Shown: positions 40,985 through 51,250 of the stretch, in pieces
Layout: every line of letters starts with the position of its first letter
Numbering within the stretch: position 1 is the first letter of the stretch
DNA from: Dipteris shenzhenensis
Taxonomy: Eukaryota; Polypodiophyta; Polypodiopsida; Gleicheniales
DNA: 64,000 nucleotides
Reading direction: 5' to 3' (one strand)
NCBI GenBank assembly: GCA_047967505.1
Contig: CM106540.1
The notes under the pieces: model-generated
Told to the model about the DNA's origin: nothing
The model's database searches: none
What the model saw: the letters and a program-made list of their open reading frames with translations, nothing else
Made by a program: the position numbers and the translations under genes

Positions 40985-42050
40985 GCTGTCTAGGTGGTCC
41001 TTTGAGCTTTGGTAACAATCCTTGTGAGGCTTTAGGTCTCTTCAGGCAATCAGCAAGGGTATGCCCATGCTCCTCACAAATAAATCATCGGTCTTCCTTT
41101 CGAAGCTGAAGTGAATGAAGGAAGCACTCCTTGCTATCCTTAGTGAATTTTTTCTTCTTCAGAGAAGGAGAATTTGAAGATCTCGTTCTCTTATTCTTGC
41201 CATGGGTCTCGAATGGAGTTAACTTCTAGTCGAGGCCATGGTGTCATCACAAATGCGCGCACAGTGAATGGCCTCCTTCAGGTAGAGCTCTTATTATTTT
41301 TGACCTGCAACCTATAGGAATTGGGTAAGCCAGCTACAAAGAAGGGTGATAGGATCCAACTTTGTAACGCAGGTCCATAGGTTTTCTAATTTCTAGAGAT
41401 AGGTATCAAAAGTAAGGTTCTGCTTGGTCATATCCAAGGCCTTGAACTTGGCCACTATATCATAATCATCTCCCTTTTTTAGAAACACGGTTCCAAAAGC
41501 TTCTTTGAACTCTGCCCAAGTGGATGGCTGAGGACTCAATTCCTTCCACCAGAGAAGAGCCTTACTTGCTAGGTATCCATATGCTAGTTGTATTCGCTTG
41601 TCCTATGGGGAAGGGGGAAAGTTGAAGTGGACTTACCATTTGTGAAACCAAGTATCCACAACTTTCTTCCGATATTTTTGTTCCCCTATGAATTGATTTG
41701 GGGTTATATTTGTACCCAAAACAAAAGCCATCACGTCCATCTTCTCATGGTTTGAGTTCAAGAGTGCAAAATTTTCATCCAATCTTGAAAGCCTCCTTGG
41801 TAACCACATCCTCATAGACATCATAGTTGTCCACATTGACTTCTTGTTCAGACATGGGAGAAGGCTAGTTGGAACTGATTAAATTTTGATTCACCTTAGG
41901 GAGGTTAATTACATCAGCCATGTGAAAAACAACAAGGGAAATATCCCACAAAGTAGGATTGTAAACTGCAAGACCTATCTCAAATTGCGATTGGAGATGG
42001 AAGCCTCTGGTGCACCATCTGAACACAAGTTCTAAACACAAGCCCATGAA
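40985..42050 (-). pseudogene. Gypsy C gag
   Basis: Minus strand: the part at 41836-41633 has Gly-Thr-Asn-Ile-Thr-Pro-Asn-Gln-Phe and Val-Val-Asp-Thr-Trp-Phe-His-Lys-Trp, the start of the gag capsid domain. The far end (41110-41040) has Cys-Glu-Glu-His-Gly-His-Thr-Leu-Ala-Asp-Cys, a knuckle remnant. Homologous stretches occur in D (48560-47470) and, inverted, in E (50108-51090). Many stops. Confidence 0.7.
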
Positions 42051-42865
42051 GCAAGCTCATCCAATGCACTAGGTGTGGACTACTCAACGATGATTGGACT
42101 GGTCGAAACCTTGATGAACCAACGGATCCCCAAAGCCTTGGTGACAAAAGAGCCTATGGTTATCTCGAATCCAACATCCAGCACATAAGAGGATCTGATC
42201 AGCCAAACAAATGAAGACAAAGGAGGGAGAGTATGGCAAGAGAAGGGTGGTGGGGTGGTAGGAGGTAGAGAGGAATTTGCAAGCTTGGACTCAAGCCCAA
42301 AGCTACCTAGGAACTAGCATAACTAGAGAGAAGTGCCAACCAACAAGGTGCCCCCTAGGTTAAGAAGGATTTGTGGGGTTTTTGTTTGTAACTGTGTCCT
42401 TATGCTTAAAAAAGAAGGGCATGCAAATCTAGTTGCTTACTTTTAGGGTTACCTTGGTGAAAAAATTTGCCATCTCTCCTCAATCTGAAAGATATTTCCC
42501 TATCTCTTAGGGTTCATGCTTGCCTACTACTGCACCCCTAAGATTTCTATAAAAAAATTCTACCCTAAGCCTCTTCTCCCAATTAAAACGCATCTCCTAC
42601 CAAGGGAAAACACCTTCGATACACTCACAATACTCGCATGCCATCCTTCCTCAGTTTTGCCCCTTCCTCTCCAATGATTTGACAAATCACCCATCCAAAC
42701 ACTCACCAAACCAACAAATGCACATCTTCCCACACATGGAGATCACTCCTTCCCTACCTATTGATGAAAACTAATCAGCAATCTGCTGCAAAAATGAAAT
42801 TCACACCTATCAAAAGATCCAAACAAAAATCATTATCTCCTTCAAAAAATTGCCATTTAGGAGTG

Positions 42866-42877
42866 GCTCTGATACCA
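42866..42877 (-). promoter_or_regulatory. Primer binding site of gypsy C
   Basis: Minus strand TGGTATCAGAGC, an exact initiator-Met type PBS, three bases from the LTR. Confidence 0.88.
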
Positions 42878-42880
42878 AAC

Positions 42881-43421
42881 TAACAAGACAACAATCGCTC
42901 TTGGGAACCTAGATCTCCACACAAGCACAAACAGCCAATCATAGAACCACCAAGAGAGGCTCAAGCATGCTCAGCACCCAACCATGATGCTCATAGGACC
43001 CATAGAATCTGAGCATCCCCAAGCCACAAGCTAGGCTGATGGCACGAACATCTACATCCAACCAATCCAAAATCTCCTGGCGTTCCATACCACTAGAACG
43101 CGCCCATAGCGCCTCAGGACTACACTGGGATTCTAGACTATGCTAGAAAGCAAGTGAACATCCGGAACATTATCTAGGATCTAGACCAACAAGGAAGAGC
43201 TAGACCTACTCTGACTTGCATGAATGAAACCCCGGGCCCCTTCTATAAGCTCTAGACTAGTGCCACTAAAAATAGCAAAAATCCTAACTCATCTGTTGCC
43301 CTTGAAAACCAACCTGAGAATCACATACCTAGCCCCTAGCCTCCCTAAGTTATCAAAGCTAGTCCTGCATGCCTAAGTTGCATGCCTAAGTACTTGTTAG
43401 ATATGATCCATGCACATGACA
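42881..43421 (-). repeat. 5' LTR of gypsy C
   Basis: Homologous over its length to 43426-43964 and 49573-50084. The right end is CATGCACATGACA; the left end TAACAAGACAAC has TA for the expected TG. The gap before the PBS is three bases. Confidence 0.85.
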
Positions 43422-43425
43422 TAAT

Positions 43426-43964
43426 TGATGACCCCAATCGCTCTTGGGAATTTGCATCAACACAGAAGCACAAACAATCGATCACAATACCACAAAGAGA
43501 GATGCAAACATGCTCACCAACCAACCTTGATGCTAATGAGACTAGGACCCATAGAATCCCAACATCACCCTGTTGTCTGTTGGCATGAACATCTACATCA
43601 ATCCAATCCACAACCTCCTAGCATCCCATACCACTAGAATGTGCACGTAGGGCCTCAAGATTGCATTGGGAATTTTAGCTGTGCTAGAAATCAAGCGTGC
43701 AACTGCAACACAATTTAGGATCGAGACTAGCAAGGAAGATCTAGACATGCTCTGACTTGCATGAATGAAAATCGAACCCTTGGGCACCTTATATAGGCTC
43801 AGGCTCTAGCCCAGTGTCACTAAGAATAGCAAGAACTCTAACTCATCTATTGCCCTTGCAACCCAACTTGAGAATCACATGCCTAGCCTCTAGCCTCCTC
43901 AGGCTATCAAAGCTAGTCTTGTGCACCTAAGCACACGTCAAATACAATCCCCATGCACATGACA
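43426..43964 (-). repeat. 3' LTR of gypsy D
   Basis: 539 bp with TG...CA ends. Minus-strand TATATAAGG at 43787-43795 is a TATA box, matched by TATATAA at 49933-49939 in the other LTR. Confidence 0.87.
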
Positions 43965-43983
43965 TGCTCCCCTTTCTCTAAGA
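43965..43983 (-). promoter_or_regulatory. Polypurine tract of gypsy D
   Basis: Minus strand reads AGAGAAAGGGGAGCA immediately before the 3' LTR. Confidence 0.8.
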
Positions 43984-44029
43984 ACACACTCCTGAGTCTA
44001 ATATAAAAGTCTAAAAATATCTCTCTAAA

Positions 44030-44160
44030 GGCTAGTCAATGCCTCCCATGTAGAATCCTCCTCGACATGATCCTTCCAATTTATCTTGTATGCCGTGATC
44101 ATCTCATTTCTAACTTTGACATTCACGAAATCAAAAAATACTCTCAAGCTCGTGTACTAT
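44030..44160 (-). pseudogene. Chromodomain at the integrase C-terminus of gypsy D
   Basis: Minus translation gives Ala-Tyr-Lys-Ile-Asn-Trp-Lys-Asp-His-Val-Glu-Glu-Asp-Ser-Thr-Trp-Glu, the beta-strand and aromatic-cage part of chromodomains. In chromoviruses it directs integration to modified chromatin. A frame change separates it from the integrase body. Confidence 0.75.
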
Positions 44161-45190
44161 AAAGGTTAAATCTTCAACCTCTATAAGTTCCTACCTAATC
44201 CTTAGTACCAATATTCCTTTGAGTGTAGTGACGTGAAAGACTGGATGAATCCTTACATTAGGAGGAAAATCCAGTTCATGTGCAACATGGCTGATTCTTC
44301 GGATAACCTTGAATCGACCACAGTATCTGGGGGATAATTTCGTAACCTATCTAGTACAAAGACTATTGGATTTCTTGGGAATCCAAGAAATACACAAGTA
44401 TACCATTGTTCCAATAGAGACCTCTCTAGGCAAATGATGTCTATTAGCATAAAACCTCTCCTAGTCTTGGGCAATTCTAATAGACTCCTTGGCAAATTGC
44501 AAAATCTCTTGCATGTCTTGCAAGAATGTATTCGCAGCATCATTCTTGATTCCCTTGAATCTGGCCGGTACTGGAGACTTAGGTTAAAACCCATACATAA
44601 GCATAAAAGCACTGAAACCAATACTAGAATGCTTTGAACTACTAAAAGAAAATTCAACCATGGGTAAATAGTCTTCCCATGATGGCTACCTCTTGAAAAC
44701 ATATGCTCAAAGCATATCGTCTAGAAGTTGGTTCACAACTTCCGTGTGGCCATTAGACTGGGCATGTTCACATGAACTCAAACTAAGAGTGGTATCCAAC
44801 TTGTCAAAGACAAGTGTCTAGAATTTACTCTTAAAGTTAGAGTCCCAACCATTGACTATGTCAGTAGGCAACCCATAGAGATGAAACAATTGGTCAACAA
44901 AAAATAGTTGAGCCAACTAAGTTGCTATGACCATGAATCTAGTAGGTAGAAATCTAGTCATCTTTGTCAAGCGGTCCACAATAACCCATATGGAGTCTTG
45001 ACCCTTGCATGTTTGAGGTAATCTCGTAATAAAATCCATGGAAATACTTTGCCACTTATTACCAAGAACATCCAAGGGTTGTAGTAACCCCACGCCTATA
45101 AGGCATTTTGCCTTGGTCACTTGACAAGTACAACAACCTACTACATAGTCCTGAACAAATTCTCTCATCTTAGGCCAGTAAAAACTATGT

Positions 45191-45234
<44 letters not shown>

Positions 45235-45260
45235 TTGTGTCCTCTAGGATGTCCTGCACT
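44161..45260 (-). pseudogene. Gypsy D integrase
   Basis: The zinc segment (45195-45100) shows Phe-Tyr-Trp-Pro-Lys-Met and Cys-Cys-Thr-Cys. The core has Ser-Met-Asp-Phe-Ile-Thr-Arg-Leu-Pro and Ile-Val-Asp-Arg-Leu-Thr-Lys (45060-44960), then Gly-Trp-Asp-Ser-Asn-Phe (about 44840) and His-Thr-Glu-Val-Val-Asn (about 44745). The D-D-E residues are therefore retained, although stops and shifts break the frame after 44917. The C-terminal part (44350-44230) has Leu-Ser-Pro-Arg-Tyr-Cys-Gly-Arg-Phe and Arg-Ile-His-Pro-Val-Phe-His-Val. A GA microsatellite has expanded inside the zinc-segment coding region. Confidence 0.82.
45196..45232. repeat. (GA)n microsatellite
   Basis: About 18 uninterrupted GA units within the integrase region of gypsy D. 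Confidence 0.95.
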
Positions 45261-45559
45261 AGGTGCACCATGACACTCTTGAAGAGTCCTAGATCAAATA
45301 TCCTACACCTCTGGTACACAAATTTTATCATTTCGGAAGAGCAAGCCATTATGAATGATCTACTAACCTCCCACCGCTTGAATAGTAGGTGGCATAATCC
45401 CTAAGTCTTGGTTAGTAATAGAGATCCAATCTTGGACCTTCTGCCAACAATGACTGAAATGACTATCAGTCGCGCAAAGCCCTCACAGCATGAGTGATTG
45501 AAATAGGTCAGAGAATATCTCAGTGAATTACAAAGCATCTACCATCTTAATCTGCCTTA

Positions 45560-45940
45560 GGGCATCAACAGCCCTATTAAAAGAATATTTTCTATACCGA
45601 ATCTCAAAATCAAAATAATGCATTGACTCTACCCATCAAGCCTTCCTTCCTCTCAAATCATCCCCTTCACACACATATAGGATTGATTGATGAGAAGTCA
45701 ACATGACAAATCTAGAACCATACAGGTAATGCCTCCAAACCTTGAGAGCATATACTACTTTATTAAGCTCCTTTTCCATGGTAGGCCAATGGTATTGATT
45801 ATCATCGAGCTTTTTACTCTCAAAATCTATAGGTGGGCCCTTGTGAAATAATTCTTCCCCAATAGCATAATCAGTCACACCGACCTAGAATACGTAAGGC
45901 GAGCAACGCGAGGATAGGCACACTCTTGATACAACTTTTC
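45560..45940 (-). pseudogene. Gypsy D RNase H
   Basis: Minus strand: Thr-Asp-Tyr-Ala-Ile-Gly (front), Phe-Glu-Ser-Lys-Lys-Leu, Tyr-His-Trp-Pro-Thr-Met-Glu-Lys-Glu-Leu and Val-Tyr-Ala-Leu-Lys-Val-Trp-Arg-His-Tyr-Leu-Tyr-Gly, standard chromovirus RNase H wording, in one 80-codon frame (45878-45636). The downstream part lies in another frame. Confidence 0.8.
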
Positions 45941-46720
45941 AAAGTACCAAAATCTTTGTTCAAATACTCTTTCCAAGTAATCGGTTGAGTAGACCTATGG
46001 CCATGACCCACCCCCTCAATTCGTTGGTCACGGGGACAGTGATTTTGGAATAGTCATGAGTTGATTTTCTCAAAAAGACAATAAATCCAAGGAAAGAACA
46101 AAGTTGTTTCATTGTCTAAGATATTGGCCAAGTCAAAACCTTTTGAATGTGGTCCTTATCAATGCTAACACCTTTGGGAGAAATCTTGTGTCTTAGGTAC
46201 ATGATTTGCTTCATAAAGAAATCATATTTACTAAGCTTAGCATCCATCTTATTTTGTCTTTAAAAAATTAAGAGGGTCCTAATATGACCAATATGCTCCT
46301 CTAAAGTCTTGCTATGAACTAAGATATCATTCAAGAACACAACAACAAACTTGCCCAAGAACACTTGGAATAAGTCATTCATCATCTGTTGGAAGGTTGT
46401 GGGAGCATTGGTCAAACTAAAAGGTAATACGAGGAACTCGTAATGTCCATACCTAGTTCAAAAGTTTGTCCCTTCAATATTTTTTACATAAATACAAATC
46501 TGGTGGTAACCAGTATGCAAGTCAATCTTAGTGAAATACTTCGCTCCAACCAAACTATCTATTAGGTCATTAGCACGAGGGAGAGGATACTTATTCTTAA
46601 TTGTGACTTTATTCAATCTTTTATAATCCAAACACATTCTCCATGAACATCCTTCTTCTTCCTCAAAAAAATGGGAGCATCCCAGGGTGATTTGATCAAG
46701 CATATATACCCTAACTTCAA
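45941..46720 (-). pseudogene. Gypsy D reverse transcriptase
   Basis: The open block 46703-46458 has Ser-Trp-Arg-Met-Cys-Leu-Asp-Tyr-Lys-Arg-Leu-Asn, Asn-Lys-Tyr-Pro-Leu-Pro and Phe-Thr-Lys-Ile-Asp-Leu-His-Thr-Gly-Tyr. Past a shift the catalytic loop reads Val-Val-Phe-Leu-Asn-Asp-Ile-Leu-Val (about 46320-46345), so the first Asp of the FxDD pair is Asn and polymerase activity is not expected. The thumb and connection follow to about 45950. Confidence 0.82.
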
Positions 46721-47072
46721 GTATTCCTAAAGTTGCTAAGCTAGCTCGTCCTCCTCTAACTAGCTCATCCTATGAGGTTGTATACTTTATAGGCTAAGGA
46801 CCAGGGACCCAATCTCTGTGATGATCCATTTCCCATTCTGGAGGCTAGCTTGATGACAGTTGTTTGGGAAATACATCATTAAAATCATTTTTGAACTTCT
46901 TTAATTGAATATGTTCAACCACACTTAAATCATTGGTATCAGAGATAGATACAACAAATGAAAAAAATGGAATCAAAAAACATTGAAACACATCATAAAA
47001 AGTTGTTTGTAATATATTCTAAACTTGAATCACATTTACAAGAGGTCCCTTGGAGGGATGTATATCATGACA

Positions 47073-47400
47073 CTATATCAAAAGACGGGTGTCCCAATCC
47101 AAAAGAAAAAGACTATGAGATTCCCAATCAAATTGGACATCATGGGTTTTAAACCATTCACAGTCCAACAACAAGTCTACATGATCCAAGTGCACAACAT
47201 AGCACTCTAAAATATCCTCATAGGCTTGAATTCTTATGGGAAGTCGATCCACCTTACAATCCCAAAACTGCTTCCCATTTGGAAGCTGCACCTCGTAGGT
47301 GTGATCACTATGTGTCATAGTCAGCTGTAGCTTCTACACAAGTTTATGATTAACAAAGTTGTGAGATCTACCTAGGTCAAAGAGAATGTGATTCCATGTC
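47073..47400 (-). pseudogene. Gypsy D protease
   Basis: The active-site loop reads Phe-Asp-Leu-Gly-Arg-Ser-His-Asn-Phe (Asp kept, Leu for Ser/Thr). It is followed by an open block of 81 codons with Phe-Trp-Asp-Cys-Lys-Val, His-Val-Asp-Leu-Leu-Leu and His-Asp-Val-Gln-Phe-Asp-Trp. Homologue of 39300-39840. Confidence 0.75.
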
Positions 47401-47405
47401 CCTAA

Positions 47406-47414
47406 GATCTCTCC
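47406..47414. other. Unoccupied paralogous site of the Mutator-like insertion
   Basis: GATCTCTCC occurs once here in sequence colinear with both flanks of the 39866-40883 insertion in element C. Confidence 0.8.
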
Positions 47415-47469
47415 TTAAGCCCAGTAGAGATCATGGGGGCCAAATAGTGAATTATTAAAAGAACAATTA

Positions 47470-48560
47470 CAAGAATGAGGGTGTGTGAGGACATTGACAC
47501 AAATACCTATCAAAGTAGTTTGAGCGGTTGTGTTTGACTTCATAGGTGGTCCTTTGAGTTTTGGTAGAGGTCCTTGTGAGGCTTCAGCTCTCTTTGGGCA
47601 ATCAGCCCAAGTATGCCCATGCTCCTCACAAAAAAATAATCGCCCCTGCTTTCAAAGCCAAAGCGAACGAAGGAAGTGCTCCTTGCTTCCCTTGGCATAT
47701 TTTGCTTCTTTTGAGAAGCAGTATCTGAAGATCTTGTGTCCCCCATGCTAAGCTCCATTGAAGGGCCATGGGTCTTAAGTGGAGTTAACTTCTTGGTTGA
47801 GGCCATGGTACCATCATCAATGCGTGCACAGTGAATGGCCTCCTATAGGTAGAGCTCTTATTGTTCTTGATCTACAACCTATAGGAATCGAGTAAGACAA
47901 CTACAAAGAAACCCAAGAGGGGAACAAGATCCATCTGTGTAGTGCGGGTCTGTAGGTCTCAAAATTTCTAGATATAGGTTGCAAAAGTGAGGCTCGGTTT
48001 GTTCACATCCAAGGCCTTGAACTTGGCCACAATATCATAATCATCTTTTTTTCAAAGAAACTTGGTTCTAAAAGCTTCTTTGAACTCTACCCAAGTGGAT
48101 GGTTGAGGCCTTAATTCCTTCCACCAAAAGGCCTTAATTCCTTCCACCAAACAAAAGCCTTACTTGCTAGGTATCCAACTACTAGCTACATTTGCTTGTC
48201 CTATGGGTAGGGGGAAAGTTGAAGTGGACATGCCATTTGTGAAGCCAAGTACCCACGACTTCTTTATTTTGGTCCTTCTGTTCCACCAAGAATTGATCTG
48301 GGGCTATATTTGGACTCAAAACAAAAGCCATTGCCTCCATGTGAGTCAGAGCTAGAAGCTAAGTCTACATAGCAATAATTTGCTAGAACTGCTCATGGTT
48401 CAAGTTCAGGAGCACAAAATTTTCATCCAATCCTATGAAGAATTGGTTGAAATCCTCCTTGGTAACCAAATCCTCATAGAGTCATAGTTGTCCCCATCAA
48501 CTTCTCGTTCAAACATGGGAGAAGGTTGGTTGGAATTGATTAAATTTTGATCCACCTTAG
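47470..48560 (-). pseudogene. Gypsy D gag
   Basis: Begins with Met-Phe-Glu-Arg-Glu-Val-Asp-Gly-Asp-Asn-Tyr-Asp (about 48515) and is colinear with gag of C and with the inverted copy in E. Stops and frameshifts prevent a continuous product. The upstream 48560-49557 is leader without a convincing frame. Confidence 0.65.
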
Positions 48561-49557
48561 GGAGATTACTTGCATCGGCCACATGAAGAACAACATGGGA
48601 AATATCCAACAAAATAGGGTTGTAAATTGCAAGACCTGTCTCGAATTGCAATTAGAGAAGGAAGACTCTGGTGCACCAGCTAAACACAAGCTCATGAAGC
48701 AACTAATCCAACACACTAGGTGTGGATTACTCAACGATAACTGGACTGGTCGACCTGATAAACTAGTTAATGCCCCAAGCCTTGGTGACAAAACAGCCTA
48801 TGGCTATCCCAAATCCAATAGCTAGCATGTAAGAGGATCTAATCATCCAAACAGATGAAGACAAAGGAGGGAGAGGATGGCAAGAGAGGAGTGGTGGGGT
48901 GGAAAGAGGTAGAGAGGAATTCTCAAGCTTGGACTCAAGCCCTGACTCAAGCCCTGGACTCAAGCCCATGAGCCGCCTAGGAACTAGTGAAAGTGGAGAA
49001 GAGTGCCAACCAATATAAAGTGCGCCCCAGGTGAAGAAGGATTTGTGGGCTTTTTGTTGTAACTGATACCCTAACACTTTAAAGAGCAAGGCATCCAAAT
49101 TTGGTTGCTTGCTTTTAGGGTTACCTTGGCAAAAATGCAAAGTTGCTTTTTGCCATCTCTGCTCAATCTGATGGAGATTTCCCAATCTCTCAGGGTTGAC
49201 GCTTGCATGCTAGTGCACCCTAAGCTTTCTAAGTGAAAACTCTACTCTAAGCTTTTTCTTGCAACCAAAACACATCTCCTACCAAGGTAAAATGCCTTCC
49301 GCACACTCACAAAATTTGCATGCCATTCTTGCTCAATTTCTCCCCTTCCTCTCCAATAATTTCATAAAGCACCCATCCAAAAGGGCACCAAACCAACCAA
49401 TGCACATCTTCCCACACATGGAGATTAGTCCTTCCCTGCATTACTAATGAAATCTGAGCGATTCCTAGAAACAGTTTTGCAAAAACAAAATTCACACCTA
49501 CCTCGAATATCCAAACAGAAATCACTATCTCCTTCAGAAATTTGCCATCTAGGAGTG

Positions 49558-49569
49558 TCTCTGCTACCA
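49558..49569 (-). promoter_or_regulatory. Primer binding site of gypsy D, mutated
   Basis: Minus strand TGGTAGCAGAGA, two differences from the exact site in element C. Confidence 0.75.
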
Positions 49570-49572
49570 AAA

Positions 49573-50084
49573 TGACACGACCACGATCGCTCCTAGAAAT
49601 TTGGACCTGCACACAAGCACAAACAATTGATCATAGAACCACAAAGAGAGGTGTAGGCATGCTCACCACCCAACCATGATGCTCACGGGTCTAGGACCTG
49701 TAGAATGTGAGCATCCTCGAGCCACAAGTTAGGCTACTGGCACGAACATCTAACTACCTCCTAGCATCCCATACCACCAAAAGGCGCTCGTAGGGCCTCA
49801 AGACTACAGTGGGAATCTGGGCTATGCTACCAAGCAGGTGCGCATCTGCAATATAATTAAGGATCCAGCCCAACAAGGGAAGAGCTAGACCTGCTTTGAC
49901 TTGCATGAATAAAAATTAAACCCCTGGGTCCATTATATAGGCTCTAGCCCAGTACCACTATTGAAAATAGCAAAATCCCTAACTCGCCCGTTGCCATTGC
50001 AACCCAACCTGAGAATCACTGCCTAGCCCCTAGCATCCCAAAGTCATCCTAAGCACACATTAGATATGATCCATGCACATGACA
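49573..50084 (-). repeat. 5' LTR of gypsy D
   Basis: 512 bp, TGACACGACCACG to CATGCACATGACA. Confidence 0.87.
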
Positions 50085-50088
50085 TAAT

Positions 50089-51190
50089 TGACATGACCCC
50101 AATCGCTACCAAAGGCAGATCAAAATTTAATCAATTCCAACCAGCCTTCTCCCATGTTTACACGAGAAGTCGATGGGGACAAGTATGATGTCTATGAGGA
50201 TATGGTTACAAAGGAGGATTTCAACCAATTCCTCATAGGATTAGATGAAAAGTTTGCACTCCTAACCTCAAATCATGAGCAAATCTTCCAAGAAATTGTT
50301 GCTATGTAGACTCAGCCTCAGACTGTGACTCACATGGATTCAATGGCTTCTATTTTGGGTACAAATATAACCCTAGCTCAATTCTCGGGGGAACGAAAGG
50401 ATCAAAAGAAAGAAGTTGTGGATACTTGGCTTCACAAATGGCAAGTCCACTTCAATGTTTCCTCCCTAGTTGTTCCAGGACAAGCGAACACAGCTAGGAG
50501 TTGGATACCTAGCAGGTAAGGCTCCTCTGGTGGAAGGAATTGAGGCCTCATCCACCTAGGTAGGGTTCAAAGATGCTTTTAGAACAGAGTTTCTAAAAAA
50601 GAAAGATGATTATGATATCGTGGGCAAGTTCAAGTCCTTGGATATGACAAGGCAGAGCCTCATTTTTGAGACCTATCTCGAGAAATTCTAAGACCTACAG
50701 ACCCGTACTACAAAGATGGATCATGTTACCATCTTGGGTTTCTTTGTAGCTGGCTTACCTGATTACTATAAGTTGCAGGTCAAGAACAATAAGAGCTCTA
50801 CTTGAAGGAGGTCATTCACTGTGTGCGCATTTATGATGATACCATGGCCTCGATCAAGAAGTTAACTCCACCCAATACACAAGGCAAGACAAAAGAAAAA
50901 CCTTAGCACGAGAGAAGCAAGATCTTTGGATAATACTTCTCAAAAGAAGAAAAAATATTCTAAGGGCAAGAAGGAGGGCTTCCTTCATTCGCTTTGGCTT
51001 CGAAAGAAAGGGCGAGGCTTTATTTGTGCAGAGCATGGACATACTCGAGCTAATTGCTCGAAGAGACCTGGAGACCATGAGCATCATCGTTTGGTGTGGT
51101 GAGCACGCCTACACCTCTCTTTGTGGTTCTATGATCGGTTGTTTGTGCTTGTGTGCAGGTCCAAATTTTTAGGAGCGATCATGGTCGTGT
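50089..51190 (+). mobile_element. Gypsy element E: inverted, internally deleted relative of C and D
   Basis: Starts with about 19 bp resembling an LTR tip (TGACATGACCCC), then gag in plus orientation (50108-51090). The gag joins directly to about 95 bp equal to the reverse complement of the LTR tip of D (51097-51190, ending TGGTCGTGTTA). Protease, RT and integrase have been deleted between gag and LTR. Confidence 0.7.
50108..51090 (+). pseudogene. Gypsy E gag with knuckle remnant
   Basis: The plus strand opens at Met-Phe-Thr-Arg-Glu-Val-Asp-Gly-Asp (about 50155). The block 50325-50519 has Gly-Thr-Asn-Ile-Thr-Leu-Ala-Gln-Phe and Val-Val-Asp-Thr-Trp-Leu-His-Lys-Trp. The end carries Cys-Ala-Glu-His-Gly-His-Thr-Arg-Ala-Asn-Cys (about 51020-51055). 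Stops and shifts are scattered. Its wording is closest to gag of C and D, in opposite orientation. Confidence 0.72.
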
Positions 51191-51194
51191 TAGT

Positions 51195-51250
51195 TATATA
51201 TACATATACATGTGCATGATTGTGCATGTGCATGTGCGTGTGTGTGTGTA
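51195..51250. repeat. TA/CA/TG-rich microsatellite
   Basis: Alternating purine-pyrimidine run: TATATATACATATACATG, then TGCATG units, then (GT)n. Confidence 0.85.

Larger units (their letters stand above)
39118..43421 (-). mobile_element. Gypsy element C: 3'-truncated chromodomain-type relic
   Basis: From the right on the minus strand: LTR (42881-43421), PBS (42866-42877), leader, gag (42050-40985) and protease (39840-39300). Sequence homologous to element D runs to 39118 and then stops, within the region preceding RT. It is colinear with D (46640-49572) apart from the Mutator-like insertion at 39866-40883. C lacks RT, RNase H and integrase. Confidence 0.8.
43426..50084 (-). mobile_element. 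Gypsy element D: full-length chromodomain (chromovirus) retrotransposon, decayed
   Basis: The element is 6,659 bp. LTRs at 43426-43964 and 49573-50084 start TGA and end GACA. The outer flanks are TAAT at 43422-43425 and TAAT at 50085-50088, consistent with a 4-bp duplication. On the minus strand the order is LTR, PBS, gag, protease, RT, RNase H, integrase, chromodomain, purine tract, LTR. The integrase-end Arg-Ile-His-Pro-Val-Phe-His-Val plus the chromodomain define the chromovirus branch of Ty3/gypsy. The LTRs have diverged visibly, with many substitutions and indels, so it is old. Confidence 0.87.
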
